Positions 10,343-21,782 of a stretch of 64,000 nt of DNA are shown here, one piece after another; the stretch's first letter is position 1, and each line of letters starts with the position of its first letter. The stretch spans positions 15,626,583 through 15,690,582 of the forward strand of contig CM039515.1 in NCBI GenBank assembly GCA_022432975.1. The letters run 5' to 3'. The notes below the pieces were generated by a model. It worked only from the letters and a program-made list of their open reading frames with translations. It did no database searches and had not been told where the DNA came from. This stretch comes from Begonia masoniana. Taxonomy: Eukaryota > Streptophyta > Magnoliopsida > Cucurbitales > Begoniaceae. A program made the position numbers and the translations under genes.

Positions 10343-13300
10343 TTAGAATTTTGTCCTCAAAATTACATACCTGAACAAATCCGGATATCTGTCCATCATG
10401 TCCTGTTGTCGCTCCCACGTTGCTTCCTCTACGTTTTGGATTCTCCACAGTACCTTAACAAGAGGGATTGACTTATTACGCAGGACCTTAACTGAAGACT
10501 CCAAAATCTGTATCGGCCTCTCTTCATAGGTCAAGGTTGGCCGTATCTCAAGATCAACTGGTTCTACCACGTGCGTAGGATCCCGTATACACTTCCTTAA
10601 CATCGACACGTGGAAGACATTATGTATGCCCTCCATAGACAACGGTAATTGAAGCCTATACGCTGTAGCTCCTATCCTTTCTGTAAGTTGGAACGGTCCA
10701 ACAAACCGTGGATTTATCTTCCCTATCTTACCAAAGCGAACCACGCCTTTAAATGGTGAAACTTTCAAGAACACTTCATCACCAATTATAAACTCCAAAT
10801 CTCGTCTTCTTCGATCAGCATAGCTCTTTTGGCGACTCTGTGCGGTCTCCATTCTTTGTCTAATCAAAGCAACCTTCTCAGATAACTGTTGTAAAATTTC
10901 TGGGCTGATCAACTTAGCTTCGCCCACTTCATCCCAATACAGCGGCGACCTACACTTTCTACCATACAGCGCTTCGTAAGGAGCCATACCAATCGTGGAC
11001 TGATAACTGTTATTATAAGCAAATTCAATCAAAGGCAAATATCAGCTCCACGACGCCTGAAACTCTAACACGCATGCCCTTAGCATATCCTCGAGTATCT
11101 GAATCGTCCTCTCAGACTGTCCGTCGATCTGTAGGTAGAATGCCGTGCTAAAAGTCAATTTGGTACCCATGGCACTTTGCAAACTTTTCCAAAATCTCAA
11201 GGTAAACCTGGGATCCCGATCTGAAACAATCGACACAGGGACCCCGTGCAATCTAATAATCTCTTGGACATAAAGTTCTGCAAACTGATTCATCGTGTAA
11301 GTCATCTTTACAGGGAAGAAATGAGCCGCTTTCGTCAATCTATCGACCACGACCCATATACTGTCGTGCCCTTTTATCGTCCTCAATAATCCAACTACAA
11401 AGTCCATTGCAATTTGATCTCACTTCCACTCGGGGATCGGTAAAGGTTGTAACATCCCACCTGGCCTCTGGTGTTCTGCCTTAACTTGTTGGCAGACAAG
11501 ACAGGATTGTACATAACTGGCCACATCACGCTTCATATTCAGCCACCAATAGTGCACTTTCAAATCTCGGTACATCTTGGTGTTACCTGGATGCACTGAG
11601 AACAACGACGAATGTGCCTCTGACATAACCAACTTCCTCAACTCTTCGTCCTTTGGAACGTACCAGCGGTCTCGAAACCTCAGAATGTCATCGACTGAGT
11701 AACTGAAATTGGAAGGTACAACTGATAATTTTGCTACAATAGCCACCTTTTCTTCTGTATCTAGCTGTTGAGCCTCTTTTATCTTGTCTAACAGAGTGGG
11801 TCGTATCGTCAAGTCAGCAAATAGGGCCGAAAGTTCTGGAACTAATTCGAGTTCAAACCCCTGCATCTCCTTTCTCAATGAAGCTGACATACAGAAAGCA
11901 ACTGACTCCTCTGTCCTAGGCATCCTACTCAAAGCATCTGCCACTGTATTTGCCTTTCTAGGATGATATTTGATTTCGAAGTCGTAGTCTTTCACGAATT
12001 CTAACCATCTCCTCTGCCTCATATTTAAATCTTTCTGTGTAAACAGGTATTTTAAACTTTTATGGTCCGAAAACACTTCACACTTCTGTCCGTAGAGGTA
12101 GTGTCTCCATATCTTTAACGCGAATACCACCGCTGCCAGTTCTAAGTCATGCGTCGGGTAATTTTCCTCATAACTTTTCAATTGCCTAGAAGCATAGGCA
12201 ATGACCTTTCCTTCCTGCATCAACACGCATCCCAATCTAACTTTGGACGCATCACAATAAATACAGTATACCCCATTCTCCACTGGTAGAGTCAGTAAAG
12301 GCGCTGTGGTCAACTTTTGCTTCAAGGTCTGAAAGCTTTCTTCACATGCCTTAGTCCATTCGTACTTCACTTCTTTCTTCGTTAAGTTTGTCAGAGGTTT
12401 GGCTATTACTGAAAACCCTTGGATAAACTTCCGATAATACCCTGCTAGGCCTACGAAACTCCGTACATCACTTGCATTTCTCGGTCGAGGCCACTCTCTT
12501 ACCACTTGAATCTTGGCCGGATCCACAGAAACACCTTCTTTTGAAATCACGTGGCCTAAGAAATTCACCTGACTCAACCAGAATTCGCACTTAGAAAGCT
12601 TAGCATACAATTGGTGTCGCTTCAAAGTAGTCATAACAGCCCTTAAGTGCTCTGCATGTTCTTCGTCGTTTCGGGAATATACCAAGATGTCATCTATGAA
12701 TACTATCACGAACTTATCCAAGAATTCCCGGAACACTCTATTCATGAGGTCCATAAACGCTGCTGGAGCATTGGTCAAACCGAATGACATAACCATAAAC
12801 TCATAGTGCCAGTAACGCGTTATGAAGGCAGTCTTTGGTACATCCTCGGCTCTAATCTTCAACTGATAGTACCCAGAACGTAAATCGATCTTAGAAAATA
12901 CCGTGGCCCCTTGTAACTGGTCAAATAGATCATCTATCCTCGGTAACGGGTATTTATTCTTTATGGTCAGTTTGTTCAACTCCTAGTAATCCACGCACAT
13001 TCTTAAGGAGCCATCTTTCTTCTTTACAAACAAAATTGGAGCGCCCCATAGAGAAACGCTCAGCCGGACAAAGCCCTTGTCTGTTAGCTCTTTCAGCTGG
13101 ACTTGCAACTCCCTCAGTTCAACTGGCGCCACTCTATACAGATTCTTGGACACTGGCACCGAACTAGGAATAATCTCAATCGTGAACTCCATTTCCCGAT
13201 CCAGAGGCAAGCCGGGCAACTCGTCCAGGAATACTTCCGTAAAGTCCTTAACCACTAGAATGTCACATAACTTTAACTTCTCTCGCATGCTTACTTCCTC

Positions 13301-13627
13301 AACGCTTGCTATAAACCCAAAACATCCATACTTCATCGAGTACAAGGCACTTACAGGCAAGTTGGGTAACTCGTCTAGGAACACTTCAGCAAAATTTTCC
13401 TCTACCGAAATGTTATTCAACCTTAGCTTATCTCGTTTCCTTACATCCACAATGCTTGCTACAAAATTGAAACATTGAGGTTTGGTGGAGTACTGGGCAC
13501 TCATTGACAATACAAGAGGCATTTCCCTTGATCGAAGGGTTGCTGGAAAATCATAATTCTCCCCACTCGGGGGTCTAAAATCTACTACCACCGACCTGCA
13601 ATTGATTGTGGCATAGTGCTTGAACAC
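10343..13627 (-). pseudogene. pol: G1 pol: protease remnant, reverse transcriptase, RNase H, integrase, chromodomain; three stops
   Basis: One minus-strand frame runs from 13627 to 10343 with only three stops: near 12980, 11420 and 11040. The order is the protease end ([15 protein letters not shown]), reverse transcriptase with an intact [10 protein letters not shown] box (about 12690), RNase H ([13 protein letters not shown]), integrase zinc finger ([21 protein letters not shown]) and core (MDFVVGL, VSDRDPRF, DGQSERT), and a C-terminal chromodomain-like tail (IPLVKVLW, VEEATWE). Chromodomains can steer integration to heterochromatin. The first stop replaces the codon after MCVDY; the second replaces a tryptophan. 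Protease start and gag are deleted. The protease-reverse transcriptase linker contains a diverged 150-bp tandem duplication (13501-13202). Confidence 0.93.
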
Positions 13628-15069
13628 GCCCCGCCGCCACGAGCTCCGCCCATCGACCGTCTACGCTTGATCATCATAAGGAGGTTCCTCACCTTCGTTC
13701 TCGTCACCTACATCATACGATAAATACATTAAGCCTAATGCTTAGTAAAGAGTGTACTAAACATAACGATTACATATATATGCATGACATTTGTAAAACA
13801 ACTTTGTTTCGTTTCGTTTCGTTAAACCGTTTTCTTGCCCCGTGAGAATCATAACTTGCCCTGTGAGAAACACATTACTTGCCCCGTGAGAAACACATAA
13901 CTTGCCCCGTGAGAAACACATAACTTGCCCCGTGAGAAACATACATCATTCAGAATTTGTGATCGTTCTTTAGTTTGACGTTTTCATAAAACATGCTCAT
14001 AAATAGTTCGTATGCACTTTAATAAAACATGATGCATGAGGAATGACATACGTAGAAACACCTATCGAACGACCACTAACTAATCGCTGAGGCACTACTT
14101 TAAGCTACCTGTCTTATCACCAACCCCTATAACTTCCTAACTTCATTCTACCAACATTATCAACATCGTTACGACGTAGGGCCTTAGGGGCCGGAAAACC
14201 TAACACTCACTTACCTGGTGTCCTAGCTATGCCGAGCACCGTCCTTGAAGAGCTTGGATTACCTAAGGCATTTCATAGCACGTCGTTAGTATTAACTCTA
14301 AATCATTAATTTCAAAGCTAAACGAAATCCCGAGCTAAGGTAAATTTCCCAAAAACTCTAATCCACTTCATTCGGGCATTTCATCGAGCACTTGGTGCTC
14401 ACTAACTTCAAAACTCCATTAATGGTGTTTTACCAACCTCCAACAACCAAAACTAAACCTTAAACATCAACCCACACCATTAATTTACACCAACCACTCC
14501 AATAATCATAAATACATCATCAACGAACATTAATATCGTTAAACTATCGATTTCTAACTAAAACCAACAATTCTCATCAAACCCTAAATCGAAATAAACC
14601 CTAAAACCACAAATAAACTTATCTAGAGTGTAGAACTTAGCTAGAAGATTGATTTGGGGAAGAAAACCGTAAAGAAACTAGCGAGAACTCGGAGAAGTGA
14701 GCGATTGATGGAGGGAGAGCGTCGCAAGGGAGAGGAGAATCGTGAGAGGGCTTCACGTGGAAGAAGAGAGAAATGAGGGGAAAATGGAGAGATTTGGCTT
14801 TTTAATTAAATTTTGATTTCCTAAATTACTATTTTGCTCTTAGTTCAATTCCAGTGTTTTGTTAACAATTTACCTAACTATTGGTTCCTCCAAAAATCCC
14901 TTATTTTCCCAAATATTCCTACTCATTCTTAGGGTCCTAATAAAACTTCATGTTCGCCATTTAGACTTATTTTATTATTTCTATGAATTAAAACTCTATA
15001 ATGCTTAAAATATTTAAAACTCGAAACTTATAGCTCGAAATCCCTAAAACGAAATTCTCGGGCGTTACA
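13625..15069 (-). repeat. 5' LTR of G1, truncated
   Basis: Aligns with 8883-10327. The 3' part of the LTR (the equivalent of 8046-8882), the primer binding site and gag are lost; the break joins LTR sequence beginning ACACGCCCCGCC to the protease region. Both sides share a few bases at the junction (AACACG), consistent with illegitimate recombination. Confidence 0.92.
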
Positions 15070-15074
15070 TTATG

Positions 15075-15573
15075 TAAGTTGTTTGTTGCCTTTATTTATT
15101 TTAAAAAAAAATCGCCACTTGCTTTAGGCATTTTTTATTTGGGCAATCTGCTGTGTCTATACTCACCTTATGCTGAAATTAATTCTTTCTGATACTATGC
15201 TGATACTATGGAGCAACACCGTAGGTGACATGAGAAATTTTGACTATTCTTATGAAAATTTGGAAGTTTATTTTCGATGAAGATTGAAGCAACATTATTC
15301 TAATTGGTTTATTTCCCATCTTACAAAGATTAGAATTATTCATCAAAGATTCGTGAGAGTTTAATTATGTGATTTATGGAAATTTGGTAGAGTCTCGGAT
15401 TTATTTTCCGAAAATTTACTTAAAATCTGGGATTTTATTTATTTCTGGGATTTGATATTTTTTATGGAAGGTGACTGATATATTTCAAATTTGAGAGATT
15501 TCCAGAATACTCTTTTTCTGCTTCTCCTCGTTCTACAATCGGTTTTCTAGGGCTTTTTACCACTCCTTTCACA
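15075..15573 (+). other. Spacer between copia pol and ORF3
   Basis: AT-rich sequence directly after the copia pol stop. I see no gene in it. A subgenomic or spliced message for the downstream ORF3 would need signals here, but I cannot point to a clear one. Confidence 0.5.
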
Positions 15574-15809
15574 ATGGTAATCATCGAAAAAGTTTCTGAT
15601 GAGCAATTTTCAGACAATGTTCCAATGCGCGTCGAAGAGAAAATGCCGAGCTCGGATTCAACTATTGTGATTTATTCACCATTTTCATCACCGGTAAAAC
15701 CCTCTGTTACTGAAAGGGTTACTCCAAAAATTGGTGCAGAAGCTGTTCCAATACGTCAGGTTGACTCTTCAGGGGTTCAACACAAATTTCGCAAATCAAA
15801 TGGAGATAG

Positions 15810-18024
15810 TGTAACGCCCCAAGTTTCCCAAACCCGGTTTGTTACTCATAAACCTGAACATAACTAAGAAAATTTCGAACCAAATTTAAAACTTCGCTCG
15901 AAAGTCAAAATTTGACATTTTCTAAAACCTCAAAACGTTTAAAGAATTGCAGCGGAAATCATTTGAGGAAGATAGAGTTAAACAAAACTATAGAACAATG
16001 CTTGAATAACCGGTTGAGATGTTAAGGAGTAATCGGTCAAAAGAAATAAAGGTTTAAATCGCGGAATTCTTTAAAAGTTGCAAAAGTCAAACGCATCTGC
16101 CGCTGAACTAAGTCAACGAAAGAGGCTGAAACAGATAACAGAAGGCTCCTTCCGGTGACAAAACGACAAAACTTCCACTTCATCTTCCGGTAAGTCTAAT
16201 ACACGACATCCAGCGGTCACTAAACGACAAGACTTCTATTACAATCTTCCGATTAGTTTAATACACTACATCCACCAGTCATAAGATGACAAAAGTCTTC
16301 CTACATCTTCCGATGACGTCAGCCGGATGATTCCTTCATCCGATCGATTTTATCTTACATCTACCTGTGACGTCAGCCGGATGATCCCCTTCATCCAACC
16401 TCTGCCGATCGCTAAACGACAAGTTTTACCATTTATCATCCGATAGACTAAATCTATCGGTAGACAAAACACTTAACGTCCACCGGTGAACTTCATCCAC
16501 CGATGGTTGAACTTATAGATTTCACTCAAAACATTTAAAACAACCTGGCCCTAAGTAACATCTGAAATCCAACAATTGACCATTTGAAACCAACATTTAT
16601 ATCCTGAACCTATAAAATTCCAAACTAACAGATTGTAATAAAACCAAATCAGATTTTTATAACAGGGGATGACTCAAATATTCTAAACCCTTCAGAAAAA
16701 TTAAACACCAACAACATTCAAATCACGTTTTTCCTTGACAGAGAAGAAAATCCCAAAGGTGTTAAAACATCAAATTACTACTGTCATTAAAACTACTACG
16801 GTCATAAAACTCTCAACATACTTAAGTTGAAACACTGTCAACTAAACCTTCACACCAACTGACACCAGTTAAACGACCCCATCAACTGCCAGATTGTTGC
16901 ATAGTTGCACTCCTCCAACCAGTCTAGTCCTCAGCAAACTCAGTAAACACACCTGCTGTCACTTCTTCACCTACATCACAAAACTCATCTATTAGCCTAA
17001 TGCTAAGTAAGTAAAGCAATAATGTAATGTAATGCTGAAACATAAATTCCTAAATATGCAGTTTCTACTTTCTCATCTCAGTTGCATATGCATCGTTTCT
17101 GATCTGATCCCCCTGTGAAATTGAGAGTTGGATCACTTCTCAAAGTATGAATATCCACTGACTCATTAAGGGGCGGATTAATTCCCTTAACAGTAAATCT
17201 GATTCACATAGCTGTTTCTGATCTGATCCCCCTGTGAAATTGGGAGTTGGATCACTTCTCCCAAAGTATAAATATCCACTGACTCATTAAGGGGAGGATT
17301 AATTCCCTTAACAGTAAATCTGATTCACATAGCTGTTTCATCATGTTCATTCATTACCATGCCAACATGCATTCAAATTCATTTTCGTATACTTTTAAAA
17401 TATGATGCATGACATACAGACACATTCAAGTAAACAAAATCCTAATGTTTTGTGATGTAGGCCCGAAGGCACAAGCATACTTCACTGACCTGGATTCCTG
17501 GTGGATACTCGGTTAGGAGTTGCTTCGGAATTGCTCACCTAAAACCATAAACAGAGCATTAAGCCAATCCTTACTAATCCTCATTCTAAAGCATTCAGAA
17601 AACCTAAGTGGACAGTTGGGAGTTCTATTCACTGAGCATTCCCAAATTCTACACTAAACCCGAATCTACTCTCATTCATGGCAAATCACAAAATACGTAT
17701 CCACAATCTCCATTCAATCATCCTTAGTCACTAAATCAGTAAGAAATAAAGGTAGAACTCACCTAGATTGGAGAAAGGAATCGGGAAGAAAGTCGCCTGA
17801 GGAGCTCTGCTTAGTTGAGCTGAAAACCGAGAGTGAGAATAAACAGTGGCGGCTAAACCTCACTAAATTCTTCTTTAAATAGGTTATCCACTACTAATTT
17901 ATAATTACTAAAATGCCTTTACTTATTCCTTCATTAACCTAATCAGTAATTCCTCCCAATATCATCTATAAAACATTCACTGCAAGTTAGTAAAATAAAT
18001 AGTTCAATGAAACCGGGTGTTACA
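15810..18024 (-). mobile_element. Solo LTR A, Tekay-like (2215 bp)
   Basis: It begins TGTAACGCCCC and ends GGGTGTTACA on the plus strand and is flanked by GATAG at 15805-15809 and 18025-18029. It is the reverse orientation of LTRs B and C, with which it shares both ends and inner blocks (GGCCTACATCACA-type, TCACCTACATCACA at 16967). No internal coding region, so it is a solo LTR left by LTR-LTR recombination. The zone 16130-16510 holds imperfect CATC/GATG-type repeats (CTTCCGGTGAC, TTCATCCGATCG). Confidence 0.92.
17100..17345. repeat. Tandem duplication in LTR A, unit about 118 bp
   Basis: A unit starting TCTGATCCCCCTGTGAAATT occurs at about 17102 and again at 17221, each followed by GACTCATTAAGGGG. 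The same unit, reverse-complemented, occurs in LTRs B (about 37165-37350) and C (about 47660-47850). Confidence 0.85.
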
Positions 18025-19484
18025 GATAGATTCAAATCAAGCTCAGTGCCTCCTAAGGCACCTAAAAATTCAAAAGTTGCCACGGCTTCAAAAGGCAAAA
18101 GGCCGAGAGCGGAAAAAGAATCTTCGTCAGACAGCTCATGGCCTCAAGAAGACGTCGTTGAAGTCAATACCGATGATGAAGAAGAAATCTTTGAAAAATC
18201 ACCAAAAAAATTCACCCGAAAATCTTCCAGGATCGCTGTTCCCAAGCGTACAAAGTCCACTGCTCCGAAATCCAAAAAGTCTGCTGTACCAAAAACACCC
18301 AAGTCCTCTGTTTCAAAGTCTGATACTGCTAAGTCACCCAAGCCTACTCCATCCGAAGCTCCACAATCCAAAAAGCAAAAACCTAGCATAAGCCCATCAA
18401 TTAAGGACTCCTCTCGCTCCAAAACAACCAATCAGGGTGAGTCTAGCACGAAAACTGGTAAGTCTTCTGATAAAATTACTGCTGGAGATTTTAAATCTCG
18501 AATTCATGCTAGCCGTTGGCTTAGCTTTTCAAAAAGAAATATTTGGACTGAAAGACAAATTCATGAAAGTGATTTTTCACAGTGTGAAGCTATTGTATAC
18601 CATCTGATAAGTATTGGATTGGAGAAAACTATTAGAGATATTAAACCTTTGGAAAGTTATTCTCGAATTTTATTGCAATCTTGATTCTGATGTGAAAAAT
18701 CCAGCTCATCCTAGTTTTGACAGAGTATTTGTTAGAGGACATACATTTAATTTTACCTCTTCTATTATTAATGAATATTTGGACTTAAAGATGTCTGATT
18801 TTGACAAGTTTGTGCCGAATTACAACAAGATAATTTTTTATGTCACATGGGTGTTAGACGAATCTGGGCCCATGGTAAAGACTTTCCAGCTGCCCAACTT
18901 TCAGTTAAGTATGAGATTTTACATAAAATTGCTATGAGAAATTGGATGTCAACTTCTCATGGCACTGGAGTTAACAAGACAATGGCAGCATTTCTATTTA
19001 AAATTGGAAATTCAATATTTGTTGATTTTGGCAAGCTGTTTTTGATCAAATAATGAAGCACGATGATGGAAAGAATACAAGGTTAGCTCTCCCATTTCTC
19101 TCTCTTATATATGGAGTTTCGTCTGCTCAACTGTCTATCATCAGAGAGAATGAAGCTTTATATGTTGAAAAAGAGGAGATCCGTATTAGTTATAAACTAC
19201 GGATGGGGGAGCAAAAAAATGATTTAGAAGGTTTTGTTGAAGGCCTACCAATTTCTAAGTCCAGATCAGATTCTGCACTTTTGGCCCATTCTGTCAAATT
19301 TTTAGTGGATATATCAAAATCCCTAAGCATTCAAATTTCTGATCTTGAAAAGCAGAAATCTGTAATTTCTATTCTTCTGAATGATATCTACCAAAAGAAC
19401 CCACACATGGAAGCCTCGGGTTCACATCTCAAGTCAAATGAAGGGGCTGGTACATCCAATATTCCACCAGATGTTATGGAATGA

Positions 19485-19921
19485 GTGCAGAAAATGTTGA
19501 TAATCCAAATTCTACAGATAGGCAAGTCACTCCATAATGATCTAACTTATTGAATATTACTGAATTTTTTTCTATTTCTTTGGATATTTCTTGAACAATG
19601 TGTCTGGCACCAAATATTTGCTCTTCTGGATATTATATTTTTTTTTATATTGGTTATCTCTCTGATGGTATTTCTATGATGCTGGTGGTATTTATCTGGT
19701 AGTTTTAGTGATTATATGGTGATTGCTCTTCTCTTCTATATATTTTTGTCTTTTTATGGCAAAAAGTGAGAGTATTTTGGGGGAGTATGCTATGATACCA
19801 TATATTGATATGATGATGATTGAAGTATTTTTTATGATGTATATTGAAGCTACCATCTAGGGGGAGTAAATTTAGGGGGAGTTATGGAGTTATTGGTTTT
19901 ATTACTTTTACCAAAAAATGT
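19485..19921 (+). other. 3' untranslated part of the copia element
   Basis: T-rich sequence between ORF3 and the polypurine tract, with GGGGGAGT-type purine runs at about 19778-19790 and 19857-19882. Such runs upstream of the polypurine tract are typical of Sireviruses. No gene seen. Confidence 0.55.
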
Positions 19922-19934
19922 CAAAGGAGGAGAT
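19922..19934 (+). promoter_or_regulatory. Polypurine tract of the copia element
   Basis: CAAAGGAGGAGAT lies directly before the 3' LTR start at 19935. Confidence 0.85.
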
Positions 19935-21149
19935 TGTAAATGCAAATATATTGCAAATATGTTGGCATTGATTTTTTGACAAATTATATTTATGGAGATA
20001 ATATTTTATTCCATTATTTTTCAAGCTGGTGATTTATTTCTTGGTAATCAAGAGATAATCTATTCAGATTAATTGGATTGATGTATGTTGACGATCATGC
20101 AAATATTGTGAAAACAAAAATAAGGAATCTTGAAGTTCAAGGAAAGTATGTGTTTTTCTAGAGGAACTTGTTTTTTAGAAAACTTTGTTTTGGAAAGCCG
20201 ATTTGATAAAGATTTGTTGAAATATATTAGGCTTCGAGATCACATGAATCATAGGATGCTTTCCTAAATTTTTGGATCTATATCCAAGTTTGTTGGATGA
20301 ACTTTCCTAAAATGTCGCACGTGATGTCACTCAACTGATTTGTTGAGATTTGGTTTTCTTATTCCTTGCGGCGTTAAATTTGTTTTGGTAACTGAATTAA
20401 ATCGAAGATATGGCAATTACCAATCATATTTAAACCTTTGTTTTTGTGGAAGCGATTGACGGATTTTGGTTATTCACGAGAGAAGTCTTTCTTCATTATT
20501 CAAACCGTCACTTTTCTTTTACTCCCAACGCTTCTGCGTATGGGTTTGTGATTGTTTTACTCACTCTTCTTGTGATGTGAAATTCATCGATTATTGGAGT
20601 GTGTTGACTTATTGCATCTGAAGACAATACCCTGGTGTTACAGACGGTGTCGTAGGAGACAATCTTCTGATTCTTCATTAAAGCTCAGTCTCGGAAGGAG
20701 GCTGCATTCAAACTCGGGAGGAGTTCTGTTTATTGACAAGGAGAGCTTGTCTTTTTTATCGTTGGCAAGGGGATATTGCCATAACATGGATTCTGGGAGG
20801 AGTCATCTACAACAAGAGGATCTTGTTGCTTTCTAGATCTCGGGAGAGATCGATCTTAAGTCGAGGGGAGCTCGCAAAAATAGTTTCATTGGGGAAGTTA
20901 GGAAGAGGCGGCGACAAAGATAAGAGGAAGTCTTTATTTGTATAAGTTCGATTGTCTTGTAACTTTGTTAACTCGTGAAATATTTTTATATCTGGGCGTG
21001 GCCTCGTAGACGTAGGCTGATTGCCAAACTGCGTTGCCAACCTCCTATCTTATTTATTTTCGCATATTTATATTGTCAATCATTGCATTAATTATCGGTG
21101 TCACACGTAACAACCTGTGTGATATCGCATAACTGATCTTAATCTTTCA
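19935..21149 (+). repeat. 3' LTR of the Sirevirus-like element
   Basis: Begins TGTAAATGC after the polypurine tract and ends CTTTCA before the target duplication AATAC (21150-21154). It keeps the paired 12-bp motifs of the 5' LTR at 20311-20334, 20634-20657 and 21103-21126 (minus strand). Confidence 0.93.
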
Positions 21150-21154
21150 AATAC

Positions 21155-21782
21155 AAATATAAAAACAGCATATCAAGTTTTCCTTTTCTTTTAAGAAAGA
21201 CACTAAACAAGTTCCATACTTAATTCTACTCCTAAATTTCCTTCTACTCACATAAGTGGCTTTGAATCCTATAAGTCTATCTTCACCAAATAATTTCAAT
21301 CCACTCAAGAATAGAATAATAATATAGAAATAATTAGAATAAGGCCATGAAATAATAATACAAAAATTTTCCATATCCATGAGGTTCATCAAACTATTAT
21401 GCATAATATGGGGAATCTTCAATGCTATACCAAAACTATTCGTTCCAAAATAAGTTATATGGAACAAAAAATAAACTCTATTATTTCCAACAATTTTATT
21501 TCTAAGGCAATTCGAAAAGTCATAAGATGACATGCTATTTTTAAATAAGGAGTAAAGATTAACATGCTCACAAATGTTATGCCAACAAGAAAGGTTAGAA
21601 AATAAAATATCGTGACTTTTATCCAAACCTATTCTAAACAACCATTCAATCAATTTGTCTTGAGGTACAAGCCTAGGTGATATATCACTCAAAGTTTTTC
21701 TAGACACTTCATCCTTTACATTTGGTCTAAAAGGGTTTGGATGTTTTATGGCCCTCAAAAGACTCTTTTTCTTCTTATCCAA
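21155..21782 (-). pseudogene. Uncharacterised accessory frame of the gag-only element
   Basis: An open minus-strand frame of about 210 codons lies directly downstream of gag; it overlaps the gag stop by a few bases and has no clear ATG, so it may be a frameshifted gag extension. The first part is basic (DKKKKS, NPFRPNVKDE), followed by hydrophobic stretches (for example IIILFLSGLKLF). I do not recognise it. The copia insertion cuts it at 21155, with the rest at 1081-1871. Confidence 0.45.

Larger units (their letters stand above)
8046..15069 (-). mobile_element. Ty3/gypsy chromovirus, Tekay/Del-like (G1), internally deleted
   Basis: The element lies on the minus strand with its 3' LTR at 8046-10327, pol at 10343-13627 and a truncated 5' LTR at 13625-15069. 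The target duplication TTATG flanks it at 8041-8045 and 15070-15074. The LTR starts TGTAACGCCCGAG on the minus strand. Gag, primer binding site, part of protease and the 3' part of the 5' LTR are missing; the junction is at about 13625. I count about 20 differences over the 1440 bp shared by the two LTRs, so the insertion is fairly recent. It sits exactly at the stop codon of the host copia pol. Confidence 0.94.
15574..19484 (+). pseudogene. Copia ORF3 (env-like position), split by a solo LTR and frameshifted
   Basis: The frame opens with ATG at 15574, is interrupted at 15809 by solo LTR A, and resumes in frame at 18030. The first half is very basic and rich in S/T-P and K (SPKKF, PKSKK, VPKTPKSS, SPKPTP), like a histone H1 tail. 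The second half (about 18490-19300) carries RWLSFSKRNIW, VRGHTFNF and INEYLDLK, resembling the putative plant transposon protein domain found in such accessory ORFs. Frameshifts near 18660, 18920 and 19050 break it. Sireviruses often have a third gene here, once called env-like; I see no signal peptide or clear membrane anchor. Function unknown. Confidence 0.72.
1877..21149 (+). mobile_element. Ty1/copia retrotransposon, Sirevirus-like, with two nested insertions
   Basis: Two LTRs (1877-3078 and 19935-21149) start TG, end CA and flank an internal region with gag, protease, integrase, reverse transcriptase and RNase H in copia order (integrase before reverse transcriptase). The 5-bp target duplication AATAC is at 1872-1876 and 21150-21154. 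A third gene after pol, the gag start motif and the long LTRs fit the Sirevirus (SIRE/Maximus) lineage. A Tekay-like gypsy element (8046-15069) and a solo LTR (15810-18024) were inserted later; without them the element is about 10 kb. The two LTRs differ by roughly 4-5 percent by eye, so it is older than its gypsy insertion. Confidence 0.93.

Noticed and set aside
18841..18860. TGTCAC followed by GTGTTAG in copia ORF3
   Set aside because: The period is 11 rather than 12 bp and the second unit is a poor match.
20594..20945. Small plus-strand frames in the copia 3' LTR
   Set aside because: Not open at the matching place in the 5' LTR and no recognised domain.
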